A DNA stretch of 64,000 nt from contig JAQPZY010001142.1 in NCBI GenBank assembly GCA_029931535.1, positions 512,501-576,500 of the forward strand, given 5' to 3'. Of this stretch, positions 36,877 through 49,726 are shown one piece after another; position 1 is the first letter of the stretch, and every line of letters starts with the position of its first letter. The stretch comes from Margaritifera margaritifera. Its lineage: Eukaryota > Mollusca > Bivalvia > Unionida > Margaritiferidae. Both the position numbers and the translations under genes were made by a program. Under the pieces are notes generated by a model. It worked only from the letters and a program-made list of their open reading frames with translations, was not told the origin of the DNA and did not search any database.

Positions 36877-37690
36877 TGTTATGTATATTGAATTTATAAT
36901 ATGTGTCCATGAGGTAAGTTGTACTTTAGTGGTCATTGTGTAAACAACATATTTACAGCATTTGAGCTCAAGGTCAGTTTTGTTTACATAGCATTTAACA
37001 ATTAGATTGGAATTTTCCATTTCTTGATGTGAGATAAGTCAGGTACGCACCTTAAATTTCCATTAGAGTTACCCGTATTCTAGAATATTCTGTCAGGTGA
37101 CTTGTTTATATGTTTATGGAGCATTTGGTGAACAAGATCCCATTCCTATACTATACTTCATATTATTAAGATCAGTCTATTAAAGAATGTATTTTAGTAA
37201 TCAGATGTTACAGTTGTGAAAATCAGAGCAAATTCAGAGAGAGGAATTATTTATTTGAAATATTCATTGGAATTACTAAAAGTGTTCATTCTCATTTTGG
37301 ATTAATACTTGACTTTGGGATTTATGTGAATTCATTCCAAAACTATTCTGGATTACATCATCGAGGCATATCAGGACATTCAAGATTACCTGCACATCAG
37401 GACATTCAAGACTCTTGGCATATCAGGACATTCAAGGCTACCAGAATTCATTCGGAACATTCATTCACTCGGAATATTCATTCAATTGGAATATTCATTC
37501 ATTAGGAACATTCTATAATTTCTGATTTGTGTTTTGGATATTTAGGATTATTTGGAATTGAATTCATAAATTGTAAGTGTTTTTTGAATTTTCACTTTAA
37601 TTACAGAGAAATAAATTGTTTGTTGATTTTACATACATTGTTGGTTTCACTTTTTTCTGTTACATTATTTTAAGACCTAGAGTCGTAACA
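36877..37690 (+). mobile_element. Solo LTR, perfect 4-bp target duplication
   Basis: 814 bp, starting TGTTATGTATATTGAATT and ending AGAGTCGTAACA, flanked on both sides by ACTA (36873-36876 and 37691-37694). It is homologous to the LTRs at 48975 and 53927 at both ends. Internally it carries three ~25-bp copies of a CACATCAGGACATTCAAG motif (about 37375-37435) and about four ~17-bp copies of a GGAACATTCATTCA motif (about 37450-37510). It lies between a LINE relic and a decayed minus-strand coding stretch. Confidence 0.95.
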
Positions 37691-38418
37691 ACTAACTTCG
37701 TCTCTATAAAAACACCGTTAGTTCAGTTCCTGTGTCAGAACTGTACACAAGATAGGCCTGGAATGTGTTATGGTTGTCAAGTTTACCAAATTACAACTTT
37801 CGTCAGTATATGTCATTTTTCTCCAACTTAGCCTTTAAGTTTTCTCCCTAGTAGTTTGGGTTTGGGTGTTTTTTGTACTTTGCAAAGTAGAGATGTACAG
37901 CTTACACAAGTCACTCAGTTTCAGGATTCTTTGGCCATTTATGATTTCTCTGTCGATCGCATAGCATATTTTGATAAAAGCCTGACTATGTGCCTCCTCA
38001 ACCTTATTCTGTTCGAACTTTTCTTTCTCATCTTCCGTCCTCCAGTAGACTGGATTTTGAATATATTTCTTATGACATTGGCTGTGGAAATGTGCCTCTC
38101 AAACAAACAAGTCATAACCTCTTATTCTGGTGATAAGTTTCTCATCGCCGCTCATCTCAGCTTTTTCAAGACCTGGTTTTCATCCATCATGTTCAAACTT
38201 TGAAGTTCTTTCTGTTGTCCATACTCCATTGTCTTTCATTTTCTTTCATACTTCTTTGCTGCCAAAGATGCCGTCAGGCTTGAAAAGAATCTTATCTGAT
38301 TCATCAGAAAATCGGCATGAAGTTCGAGGTGAACCTGTTGCAAGTTCTGACAAGACAGGTGATGATTCAGTCGGGACAGATTCATTGTAAACCTCTGGTA
38401 ACTGTCACGGGGTATCCG
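37691..38418 (-). pseudogene. Decayed unassigned coding region
   Basis: Read on the minus strand from about 38418, a single frame stays open for about 180 codons except for three stops, all TGA. It reads like real protein: ESVPTESSPVLSELATGSPR, then FKPDGIFGSKEV, then ITRIRGYDLF, then EAHFHSQCHKKYIQNPVYW, then DLCKLYISTLQS. The Cys/His spacing in HFHSQCHKKY suggests a former zinc-binding element. After about 37860 the frame shifts and recognisable codons continue to the LTR boundary. I recall similar proteins in mollusc assemblies, often many copies, but cannot name the family; a mobile-element passenger is likely. One stop lies just before EAHFH and another inside a DG-KPG context, suggesting point mutations. 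Confidence 0.5.
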
Positions 38419-41126
38419 TTTTCCTCTATGTATTAATCAGGTACTTGTTTACAAGTATCCTCCATCCTTTGCACAGAGCATACAGGTTGAGTCAGCCTTT
38501 GTTTACATATATCTTTTAACTTTCTCAGTCTGTTATATGAATCTTTGTATAAAAATGTGAATGATTCACAGTCTGACCCTGCAAAGCGAACGACTCGTAT
38601 CACCAGCTCGCGTCTTATACACATTTACTAGGTATTTTTAAAACCTTCATGTGGTCAAATGGGTTGAGATATGTGGATGTTGTTGGTTGTTATGGACAGA
38701 GGAAATGTCCAAATATATTGCGCATGTGTACAAAAGCCACTTGCTTCACCAAGAAAGGATTCTTAATAAGGGCAATGTCACAAAATCCCAAAACTGTCTC
38801 ATTGTGTACCGTAAATAGGCCACTTGGGGTTCCCTTAAATATTCAGCCAGCAGAGCTAGGGCATCCCAAAATTTGCAATGTTAACATCTTTTTTCTTGTT
38901 TGACATACCGTAAAGCCGACAAAAACACATCAAAAAAACAAACAAACAAAGAGATACAGTTATGGTAGAGGGGTTCACGGAAGGCCTGCTTAGCCTACGG
39001 GCTATTAGTGAAAATGAAAATGAATTGATATACCAACGCAGTATTAAACTATGCATGAAAGAAGCAAATTCATTAATCATAATGGTAATAATATATCCAT
39101 CAATCAAAGATTTGATGGCAATAATCATACACCTAATCTGTTTATGCGTTAATAAATCTTTACAGCATATTAGTAATGTGTTCAATTGCAGTACTCGCTT
39201 TTTTATTTTATTTTTTTTTAATTTGGAACTACTCAAACCTATTTTCCGTTACGTGGTTTTTCTATAATCTGTGCACATATTGTCTTCTAATTTATTTTCT
39301 AGTCAGTTGCCTGAATGTTTCTTAGCAAATGGTTTTAATTTTTCCGATCTGCAGATGAATCTCTTTTTGTTTAGGAATTCACTGACATGTAGATTGTGAA
39401 TATTTAACATTAATAATGTCTTCACAAATTTCATAGTCCTTATCTGTATATCACAATGCACATAGAATACATTATTATTACTCAACAAGGTAATTTTTTA
39501 TATGTTCCTCCTTGCTTGTTTCCATAGAAATGAATAAAATATAAGCAAATAAGTATAGTTTAAGTACTATCACATGCATTATGTTGTCTGATCACACCCG
39601 ATTCCTTTATACAGTGCCTATATATGGCCTCGTTTCTGTTTTGAAAATTAGATCTAATGCTGTCTTACAAGCTTTCGGCTATATTTTATCCTTAGGGTCT
39701 ATAAGATATGAGTTTTATGCAATATCATGCATTGATTTGACAATCGCCGAACCCAACAAACTTAGCAACTGATGAACCTTTTTTTTTTTTTTTTTTTTTT
39801 GTCCATCTACCTGTGTTCATAGACTACCAAATTTTGCAGATTCCTTTTTTGAGGAAGACTATGACTTGTTGGTTGTAATAATTTCAACAGAAGTACTCTC
39901 CCCTTACCTATGTAATGGAGTCAGGACACAATTTGTTTCCTCATATATTATCTACCTTTCCTTTTTTAGCACTGAACTTTCCAGCGTGTCCAACTCCAAA
40001 TAAATCATATGTTAATCAAAGTATCGTCATAGACAAACTTACAGTTAGGTTCTTGTCGTAGGTGATCCGACATTATTTGTTGAGGTTAAACTATAAACAA
40101 AGCAACGTGCCATGGGTCACAGATTTCACTTTCGAGACATTGCCTGCTTACTCACTGTACACTGTAACCAAATACACACTGTTCACTGAAGCTAAAATAC
40201 ACAGAAGCCAAAATACACACAGATAATCACACCACAATCCTCATATTTTAAAGAATAAATAATTTTCTTTAAATCAGTACCAAAAATGCCTACATCCAAG
40301 CCAAGGTTCAGCACCAAGAAAAGAAAAGAAGAAAAAAGAACACTCTAAAAATAGATATGGACTACATTCGTGGGTAATAACCGGAAGGAATAATTGTGAT
40401 CAGAGTCCGTAATATACCATACTTCCGGATTCGTACCCAACAAATGATGATCTCTTTTCGATTCTTCAAGATACGTGTACGAAGCATCCCGAAAACATTA
40501 CACATATTGGCATACACAGTGAAGATGTAAGTTTTTTCCTAATTTATGAACTTCTGGTCGATAGACTTGTTGATTTTGTCGTCATATCGGAAAGCAAACT
40601 TGGCTTTTCATGCTGTTGGTTACAAATTTGAGGTGTGGAATCGCACTGTCAGTGTTGGTTGGATTATGCCTTTCATTTGCTGAGATAATCCAGCGCATAG
40701 GATGAGATAATTAAAATTAGACTGCGTGGAGTACATTATCTATGAACTGCACATAAATGTGACTAAATGGCAAACTAATAGTATTAATGAGCCTCCATCA
40801 ATTGATGATAACCTCTTCTCGGATAATTTTGAAAAACGCTTGACAAAAGTCTGGTTATTGTAAAAACCTTATTGACATTTGGACCATTCGATATCTTATT
40901 TCATACCCATTTCATCTTACATGCTTGATCTGGTGTTCGATACTGCTATTCAATCCGTATTTCCGTATCACACACCCAGATTCGAACTACTTAGGTGCCT
41001 TCTTTAACGTCCGCGCGTATATATTTTGAAACGCAATGAATCGAACTTTTATTAATCCCAGTTCGTTTTGAATTTCATTCATACAGTAACGCTAAAAATA
41101 TTTAGAAAGCGTAAAAACGGGGGTAT
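38419..41126. other. No recognised gene
   Basis: AT-rich sequence with poly-T at 39779-39800. The 126-codon minus-strand frame at 38856-39236 is Ile/Leu/Ser-rich with poly-T-derived Lys and shows no motif. Confidence 0.4.
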
Positions 41127-41302
41127 GTGATAAATACAAAATCGCATTCATGTTTTGTACTGAGCCGGGGGAAAGAACTCGTTTGATGTGGCATATGAAA
41201 AGGTCTCGGCCTGACGGCCCCGCCGTATCCTTAAGCCATATCAAACTCGTTCTTTCCACCGAATCAGAACAAAACACGTATGCAGTTTTGTGTATTTATT
41301 GC
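41127..41302. repeat. 176-bp fold-back palindrome
   Basis: GGAAAGAACTCGTTTGATGT (41170) is mirrored by the segment ending GTTCTTTCC (41257), and GATAAATACAAAATCGCATT (41129) by the segment ending ATTTATTG. Arms are about 65 bp with mismatches around a ~42-bp centre rich in GGCC. It gives similar open frames on both strands, as expected for a palindrome. Probably a fold-back MITE. No clear target duplication. Confidence 0.8.
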
Positions 41303-42028
41303 CTAAGTGACACTTGCGATACTATTGAGAGTATATGCTTAATCAGAGAACCCACGTATTTTAAAGAATGACTCTAATCCATTATATGTTGATATAATAA
41401 GTAAAAATAAACAAAACCAGTGTATAAATACCTTAAATCTGTCAGATAGATTTAGTGACTTTCATAATATGGTTTATACTTCTTTAACAGACAATGTGCA
41501 TTCTGCAACCAGAATTAAATAAATCTTGCATAAGTTTCAAAGATTTTGATTAAATGAATTTGTTAATGATGTGCAAAATGCTCAATTTCCTGCCTTATCA
41601 AACTGTAAGGACTCAAAATCTCTCAACTCTGACTGTAAAAGCTTTGAAAACGTTTGGGTGAATGATATAGACAAACATTCTCCATTCTCCAGTAAGACAT
41701 ACTCACGCACATAGGAAACCATTACCGTATATGAATAGAAAAGTAAGGAAAGTCTATGTTGTTTATAAACTGCACTCAGCACAGATTATACAAGACCTGG
41801 GAAAACTATAGAAAGCACAGAAATGGGGTAAACAGATTAAAGAAAAAGTATATAGAAACATATTTTTGGAAAGATGTGCTGGAGGCACTAATTCTAAGGG
41901 TTTTGTGTCAACTATTAAGCCTTTGATTTCTAATAAATATTCTGATAGTCAAGAAAAGATCAGTATTGTAGAAGCTACAAACAATGCAAACAATAGTGGG
42001 AAGATATGTGAAATTTTAACAACTTTTA

Positions 42029-42225
42029 TGTCAATTTGGCATTAGACATTGGCAAGGATGTTCCTTTTAACTCTTCAGCTCATCAAAGTATCAAAGGCAT
42101 TAAATAAAATAGTGACATCGATACATATGTCAATGTGGCATTAGACATTGGCAAGGATGTTCCTTTTAACTCTTCAGCTCATCAAAGTATCAAAGGCATT
42201 AAATAAAATAGTGACATATATACAG
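42029..42225 (+). repeat. ~99-bp tandem duplication in LINE
   Basis: Copies at 42029-42127 and 42128-42225, sharing GGCATTAGACATTGGCAAGG and what follows. The second copy has GTGTGG-type changes only at its start. Confidence 0.9.
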
Positions 42226-43057
42226 CTTTTAAATTTAAACATGTTAACAGTGATGAAGTGTGTACAAATATAACATGTTTGACTTCCAGAAAAGCTACGA
42301 TGGAAGGGGCGGGGGTATCAGACTCCTGCTAAACTGATAAAATCTTAGGTATCAATCCCTATTGGCAATGCTGCAAATCTAATTATGAAAACATTAAAGT
42401 CTAAGTAATATTTTTCCTGGTCGTTTGATTCAAGGAAGCACAAGTAATTTCGATTTTTAAAAAGAACAACCCTCTCAATAAAATAAACTACACATCAGTT
42501 AGAAATTTATCTATTGTATCCAAACCCTTTGAGAAATCAACTGAAACTCAGTATTTTGAGAAGAATTGTTCTTTTGGACAACCGGAATTACTTGTGAGAT
42601 TCTGATTCTCAACGATGTTTTCATTTACAAACTAAGAACTTACGTTTTGTCCGATTGCTCAGTAGTTTCTAATCTGGCTATCTCTCAAATCGTACGTAGC
42701 AAATTAAGATCCAGGGTACTTTAAGCGGCAGGTCAAAAATTCTTAAAGGGATTCCACATGGGGTCAATTTTGGGGACTTTAATTTGTAATGTTCTTATCT
42801 AGTTTACTTGCTATATTGTTAAATATTACAACACTCCGTCTTCTTCAAGCCCAGACCTTGATACTCTAATTGACAAACTTGAAAAAGAGACCAGTGATCG
42901 ACTCGTTTACTGTGAACAGATTGCAAGTCAACAATGAAAAGTTTGAAGCACTGTCTGTGGATAAAATACATTCGATATGAACCCTGCATTTAACATAAGC
43001 AATGCCGTAATAAACTGTGGGAAAATTGTCAAACTACTAAGAATTTATATTGACTAC

Positions 43058-43871
43058 TGTTACGACTTTATGGTCTAAGAAAAATGTAACAGAAAGAAAG
43101 TGAAACCAACAAATCAAGTAAAAATCATCAAGCAATTTATTTATAGATAATTAAAATAAAAAATAAAAAGACACTTACAGTAACGCGAATTAAATCCAAA
43201 TACTCGCATATAATCATAAGTGTTATAATCACAAGTCCTAAATATAGAATGTTCCGAGTGAATAATTGTATCCTTGAATGAGCTGATGTGCCAATAGTGT
43301 TGACTGTCCTGGTCTGCCAGTAGTCTTTAAGGTGTTGATGTACCAAATGAAGTACTCCAGAATATCTTTGAATAAGTTCACATAAATCCCAACATCATCA
43401 ATTTAAAGTCCAAAATCCAAAAGTCAATGAGCACTTTCATCATCCAATGAATATTTTAAATAATTCCTCTTTCTGAACTTGGAATGATTTTTCACAACTG
43501 TAATGACTCTTTGAAGACTGATGGTAAAGTCGAAACTGAAAACTGTCTACTAAACATGGTATATATAAAGATAGGTCACATTACAGAATTTTCTAGAAAA
43601 TTGTATTGTGTTTCTGACTTTTAACACATAATTCTAAAGGAAATTTTAGTTTTATCTGTAAACAAAATCAACCGTGACCTCAAATTAAATCAGCAACTTG
43701 TTTACCAAAAACCGTCCTTGAACAAAATGCTAAGTAAACAACCTAATTCAAGGACAATAGCTAAACATGTAAACCTTATACATAACATTAAGGTCTGAGC
43801 AAATATTAAAGTCAAGAAACATTTATAATTTCCTAAAATATTTATAATATTATATAAACATCATACATAAC
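43058..43871 (-). mobile_element. Solo LTR inside LINE relic
   Basis: 814 bp. In plus orientation it starts TGTTACGACTTTATGG and ends CATCATACATAACA, with an exact 4-bp target duplication CTAC (43054-43057 and 43872-43875). Its U3 end matches the full-length element at 48975 (the AATATTATAAATATTTTAGG block), so it belongs to the same subfamily. Without the LTR the LINE frame reads through, so the LTR came later. Confidence 0.95.
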
Positions 43872-44450
43872 ACTACCAACTGCAAGTTTGATACACAAGT
43901 AAATATTATTTGAATGAAAGTTCAAGACAACTACTTGTATTAAAGGGCATTGGTCAAAATTTAACGTGACTCAACAAAATGATAACTTTTACATACCATT
44001 ATCCTTTCCAGTTTCAACTTCTGTTTCCGTAGCTTGACAACTTCCGCAGTGAACACTACTAAACGTAAAAATATACAAGAGCGTGCCCTGATATTTGTAT
44101 ATGACGAGTATAATAGCATTTACAGCAAACTCGTACTGAAGACAAAAAAGAAAACCCTGAAAGTGGGAACACTTCGACCAATAGCTTTGGAGACTTTAAA
44201 AATTCAGCTTGGGATTGCTTCTAAATGACTGGATGACCTGAAATGTTTCAAACACAACAAATACAATTTTAGATAATCAAATATTTTAGATTTCCTGAAC
44301 AATTAGAACTTCAGCATATCGCAACAAATCCTTTAGATATGCAGCTTCCATTCTGTGGAACGAGATTTCAAAAAAACATTAATTACATTTAGATCCTCAA
44401 TTTTATCATGGAATGGTACAAATTCTAAATATAATAACTGCAAAAATAAT

Positions 44451-44987
44451 ATCCCTCCCCTTCCCCCCTCCTAACTTATCCTGCCATAATGATGACAGTC
44501 TCATGTTGTCTTACGTTTTCGGCGTAAGTACTGTTAATTGCCTTACTATTAACCCCTTTTCTATTTCTTTTTAGGCCTAACTTACTCTTGGCATGTTTCT
44601 AAATTTGACATGTGCTACCATTCAAGATACCGAGACATTACATTTGTATGTTACTATTTTAAGGCTTTATTTACATCTTGGCATGCTTTAATTGTTACCT
44701 GGGCTTCATCTTAGATTCGTAAACAATTCACTTTTAAATATTGTCTCTGTTAAAGTAATTTGCTTCCTCGCATTTTAAGTTCTATGCTAAATGTTTTGTG
44801 CAATTGTAATTATGTATAATAATAGGTTTGTACGTCTTGTAAATCATGTTTATTTAATTTTTTTTTTACATGTTTTTTGTAACGTCGCTTAAAACCTCAT
44901 TAGAGCTTATATTTAATTGTTGTTATAGTCATTTTAACTAAATAAATCTTATCTTATATTATTATAATATTTATCTTTATATTCTTA

Positions 44988-45044
<57 letters not shown>

Positions 45045-45576
45045 TGTCCAGAGTATATACAAATATCAAGATATCTGTTGTAATATCCTATGTTCTTGTT
45101 TTTTTCCCAGACATAATACAACATTTGCATGTTTTTCCTTGCATCTACCCTACCCCCATATCAATCCCCGATTCCAATACGGTTTGTCCAATAACTTTAA
45201 ATTTCAATACCATGAAACACATGTATGCATAATACTCATAAATTACGAGTATTTGACCAAAAAAGAAAATGATATAACTGAAGTCTTTACAGTTAATATC
45301 TACCACTTATCTTGACCTCAGAGTTTGCAGTCAGCCAAATAATAACACCATGCGGCTAATGATTAATTCAGTAATTATTAGTATATTTATTAATTTGTTT
45401 TATTGAAAGCATTTATCTTTTATAAGAATTAAATGCACGATAAAAAGAAAATCATATTTAATTATGACTGGTTAATTCATAACAGTCAACTGTTTGAATT
45501 TGAATCTTAATCATGTTTGCTCCCTATGTTCACTATTTCTAAAATGAGTTATTATCTGATAAAAGTCTTTGTCTCG
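44451..45576. other. AT-rich spacer
   Basis: Contains (AT)n at 44992-45043. No supported gene. Confidence 0.45.
44992..45043. repeat. (AT)n microsatellite
   Basis: Pure AT repeat of about 52 bp. Confidence 0.95.
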
Positions 45577-45789
45577 TGTACAGGGAGAGGGTATTTATAT
45601 GAGCTTAGCCTGTTGCCCAATCTTGGTATTATGTACGGAGAAGAGGGTATTTATATAAGCCTAGCATGTTGTCTAATCCTTGTTTTATGTACAGGGAGAG
45701 CGTATTTATAAAGTCCTAGCCTGCTGCCCAATCCTTGTATCATGCACAGGGAGAGGGTATTTATATCACCCTAGCCTGTTCCCCAATCC
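45577..45789. repeat. ~66-bp minisatellite, over three copies
   Basis: Units marked by TGTACAGGGAGAGGGTATTT, then AGCCTAGC-type, then TGCCCAATCC recur at about 45579, 45630, 45690 and 45747. Copies differ by a few bases, with slightly variable length. Confidence 0.85.
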
Positions 45790-45885
45790 AGAATTTGTGG
45801 TGGAAATAGTATGCAAGTCAAACGAAAATATGTTTTCTTAAAGAAGATTATAATGCCAAAGTGTCATCGACGTACATCGGCTACA

Positions 45886-45887
<2 letters not shown>

Positions 45888-45949
<62 letters not shown>
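45888..45949. repeat. (AT)n microsatellite
   Basis: Pure TA repeat of about 62 bp. Confidence 0.95.
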
Positions 45950-45950
<1 letters not shown>

Positions 45951-46595
45951 GATAAGAATTGGTTTAAACCTTGGAGTCAATGTTAAAAAAGGTGCACACC
46001 TTTTACAGCTTAACAAAGATTTCAAACGTACACATTTCTAAAAGAATGCATCAAGCAAAGAATCCAAGACTTCACCTATAAGCATGTATTAATGTAGAGA
46101 TGATTATGGTACTTTTTCCAAATAAACATGGAAGAAGCCACTCTAAGGTATTTGCAATGCGTGATTACAGAATTCATTGTGTTATATAAATTTGTAACGG
46201 CTACCTATTCATGATACATCCAGATTCGATGAAAATAAAATCTCCTAAAAACATTTAAGGTGATAGTTTTTTTAAATAGCTGTAGCTTTGTCTTCAAACT
46301 ATCAACTCAACGGCTATCAGCCTAATTAGCTTTCATTGTATGTTTGCCTGAGTTTGCAAATCCGAAAGGATGTTACTAAAACCCTAATACTTGCCTAAAT
46401 GTCATCAGCCATATAATACGGGGGATGTAAGTAAGTAAGTATGTAAGTAAATAATAATAATAATAATAATAATAAAGATGAAATCACAGGAAAACTGTAA
46501 GAACAGGACATATCATCAATTGTATATGCAACATGCAGGCAACACTTTAACTATTAGTCATGCTTCTCTAATGTAGTGTTTAGGCTTCCATATTC
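45950..46595. other. No recognised gene
   Basis: AT-rich sequence with short (GTAA)n and (AAT)n runs at about 46428-46475. Confidence 0.45.
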
Positions 46596-46755
46596 CAACA
46601 ACTAATTAAATGTTGTCTCGAAGGCACGTACAAATCAACAACTAATTAAATGTTGTCTCGAAAGCACGTACAAAAAAAACAACTGATTAAATGTTGTCTC
46701 GAAGGCACGTACAAATCAACAACTGATTAAATGTTGTCTCGAAGGCACGTACAAA
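46596..46755. repeat. 40-bp tandem repeat, four copies
   Basis: Four copies of a unit beginning CAACAACTAATTAAATGTTG. Each unit holds a short inverted repeat, CAAC...GTTG around AATTAA. Copies three and four have CTGATT for CTAATT. Confidence 0.93.
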
Positions 46756-48675
46756 TGCCTCTGAAACCGAAAGAAGCTGAAAATCCTGGATAAACATACT
46801 GAAAATGGACTGACGAAAAGGACATCAGAGGTTATGGCAACAACAAAAATACAAACAGAAGGGGATGATAGAAATTAAAAAATAGTTAAATTAAACTTTT
46901 TATATTCTCTTTCTAAACGCTTTGTGAAATGAATATAAATATATTTTTCTACAGTTACAATCAGTACAATGTACTTTCTTTAAAAGCTATGTCGTTGAAA
47001 AGCAAACAATATTATTCCTTAAATCGTTGTGAACATCCTAGACATATATCTAATATTACAGATACACCAATGCAAAACAATCATGCCGATTGAAAGACAC
47101 ACATGAACATCCTATAGGAAGCGTCCTTTTCTTCCAAGAAATAATTTGGTCAGGCGGAGGACAGAAATGTTATTCTCATTGTTTTTGTGTAACTCATATT
47201 GTTGGAGGTTTCTCGGGAAAAAAAAGACAAAAGAAGATAATAATTCATGCAGAAAATTCTATGCCCGGGTTTTGAACTCGTTTTTATTTTTCTTTGCCTA
47301 AGAAAAAAGTTATGTATGCGGGTTTTGCACTCATTCGTTTTTTTTTTTTACGTTATTGCACCAAAAAAAATTACTTGAATTAAGAAATTAGTTGAATGTC
47401 AGACTACTGATAAAGATTATCTACAATACATTGCCTATAGTTTCTATTTTGCACATATCAAGGCTTGCTTTCTTGATACGAATAGTCATCAAATTTGTTT
47501 CTATTTTTTTCAATTGCATCTGACACACGTACATAAATGTACGGTTGAATTTAATTTTTCAGATCAAAATGCAGTCCATGTACCAATAGCAGCAAAAACA
47601 GCAACAAGAACGACAGAAAAACACAGCACTGTAGGCATTTGTTAAAACTTCGTCCATCGTACGTCTTTCAATTGGTTTCAATTGCTCTGACATGACCAAT
47701 CAATTCTAAGACAATCAGACCGAAAGACCTGGGATCGAGATAGGTAATATTTTTGTGTAGCCTACGTGACATTTATTGTACATGAAACAGGATGCAATAT
47801 CATATTAATGTCACTAGTTTTTCAATGAAATTGATATTTTAATTTCTCTTTTGTGTGCGTAGAGATTGTCTGTATTTCGTTTCAACAAAGCAAGGGGCAA
47901 AAAGCAAAATCGTCACGGTCATCGCCAGTTTCGTGAATGAATGAATGAATAAATGAATGAATGAATGTGTAAAATAATTATATATGGTAGTATTATATTA
48001 TTGTTTAATGAATACAAATGATAACGTTATATGAATTAACGTTACCTTGTTCACACGTGACCATGAATGGATTGTTATCAAGCAATGCTTTTTTCATAAA
48101 TACCAGGGCATAAAACCACTTCTCAAAAAAGCTTGTATTGGAAACGCAGAAATTCTGATTGCACAAAAAAGACTATCAACAACAAAACAAACGAACAAAA
48201 CTTAATAATCATTCAGACAAAATACATTTTGTTGTATTTTCATTTTGTTTTGTTATCTTTTTACGCAGACAAATAGAATAAAGAGTTACGGTTGATCCAT
48301 AAAAGTTGTGATTTTCTAGGGAATGGTGTCTTACGTTCAAAAATTTCTGGAGATACACTGAAGGCTACAATACCCTTTTCGCCATTGGGATATCGTTTTT
48401 TAACATGCAAAATTTCCTTCAATATACAAACACCTATTTTCATATTCTACTGCGTCTTCTGCGTGTGATTTTTTACTTATATTTATTTAGTGCAAATATA
48501 TAAAATGTTTTAACCAAGTAAGTGAATTCCAACAGAATCTTGGAATATATAATTCATTTAAAATAAACTTTAACACTTTTTGTATGAAATTATTTGATAT
48601 TCAGAAAATATTGTCGGATAATCAAGTACTATCGATTTTGACTCTTTCTTTCATATTCGCAGCTTTAATATAGTT

Positions 48676-48757
<82 letters not shown>

Positions 48758-48822
48758 TCCTGTTACACACACATATGTTTGTGTTTGTGTGTGTAAAATG
48801 AGGATATTGTACACAGATTTTC
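46756..48822. other. No recognised gene
   Basis: AT-rich sequence with a (GAAT)n run at about 47934-47967 and (AT)n at 48679-48757. Confidence 0.45.
48679..48757. repeat. (AT)n microsatellite
   Basis: Pure TA repeat of about 79 bp. Confidence 0.95.
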
Positions 48823-48974
48823 ATATGCATACAATGGTGCATTTATGCATACAATGGTGTATTTATCCATTTATAAATTAACCTTATACACAGCTCTAAT
48901 GGTATATGTATGCATTTCAAAATTAACCTTTTACACAGCTCTAATGGTATATGTATGCATTTCTAAATTAACCG
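48823..48974. repeat. 45-bp minisatellite, left part
   Basis: Two full units (48884-48928 starting TTATACACAGCTCTAATGG and 48929-48973 starting TTTTACACAGCTCTAATGG) plus a degenerate earlier unit. It is the left side of an array cut by the retrotransposon at 48975. Confidence 0.93.
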
Positions 48975-49709
48975 TGTTATGTATGATGTTTATATAATAT
49001 TATAAATATTTTAGGAAATTATAAATGTTTCTTCACTTTAATATTTGCTTAAATCTTAATGTTATCAGGAAAAACATGTTTAACTAGTGTCCTTGAATTA
49101 GGTTGTTTTGATCAATATGTTTTCTCAATTTGAAGGTCAAGATTGAATTTTGTTTACAGTTAGAATTCCATTAAGATGACTCATATTCTAGAACATTCTG
49201 TCATGTGACCAATCTTTATATATACCATGTTTGGTGGACATTTTTTCAGTTTTGACATTACCATCAGTCTTGTGAAGAGCTATTACAGTTGTGAAAATTC
49301 ATTCCAAATTCTAAGAGAGGAATTATTTTAAATATTCATTGGATTATAACAGTGCTCATAAACTTTTGGATTTTGGATTTTTAATTGACAATTTTGGAAT
49401 TTATGTGAACTTATATTCAGATATTTTGGAATACTTCATTTTGACTTCAGCACATCAAGATTTCTAGTACATCAGGACTTTGGAGACCATTGGCACATAA
49501 TAACATTCAAGGACACATTCTATATTTAGGACTTGTGATTAGAACAATCATTCTTATTGGATTATTAGGATTTCAAAACACATTACTGTAAGTGACTTTT
49601 TGATTTTTCATTTTAATTATCTAGTAATAAATTGCTTGTTGATTTTTACTTGATTTGTTGGTTTCACTTTCTTTCTGTTACATTTTTCTTAGACCATAGA
49701 GTCGTAACA
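48975..49709 (+). repeat. 5' LTR (735 bp)
   Basis: Starts TGTTATGTATGATGTTTATA and ends AGAGTCGTAACA, the short TG...CA-type inverted ends. It should hold the promoter in U3. TATATATACCATG near 49218 is a plausible TATA region and AATAAA at about 49625 a plausible poly-A signal in R; both are inferences. Confidence 0.95.
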
Positions 49710-49714
49710 GAAAT

Positions 49715-49726
49715 TGGGGGCTCGTC
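49715..49726 (+). promoter_or_regulatory. Primer binding site, tRNA-Pro type
   Basis: TGGGGGCTCGTC starts 5 nt after the LTR. These 12 bases equal the first 12 of the tRNA-Pro primer site known from murine leukaemia virus (the complement of the tRNA 3' end). CCGGGAT follows after an extra GTT, so the second half of the pairing is displaced by 3 nt. Confidence 0.8.

Larger units (their letters stand above)
41345..44450 (+). pseudogene. LINE ORF2 relic split by an LTR
   Basis: Plus-strand codons in shifting frames follow the order of a CR1/Jockey-type ORF2. From about 41420 to 41830 comes the endonuclease end and linker. At 42499-42534 is RNLSIVSKPFEK, the conserved block before the palm. Around 42740 is FLKGIPHG, the family's G-x-P-x-G turn. 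At 43025-43057 is KLLRIYIDY. The LTR insertion (43058-43871) cuts exactly there, and homology resumes at 43872, with NIQERALIFVYDEYNS at about 44069 and LRPIALETLKI at about 44177. The catalytic FADD box is not readable. Many stops and a ~99-bp internal tandem duplication show long decay. The original was likely near full length at the 3' end. Confidence 0.75.

Noticed and set aside
38856..39236. 126-codon minus-strand gene
   Set aside because: The composition is dominated by AT-rich codons and homopolymers, with no motif or start context.
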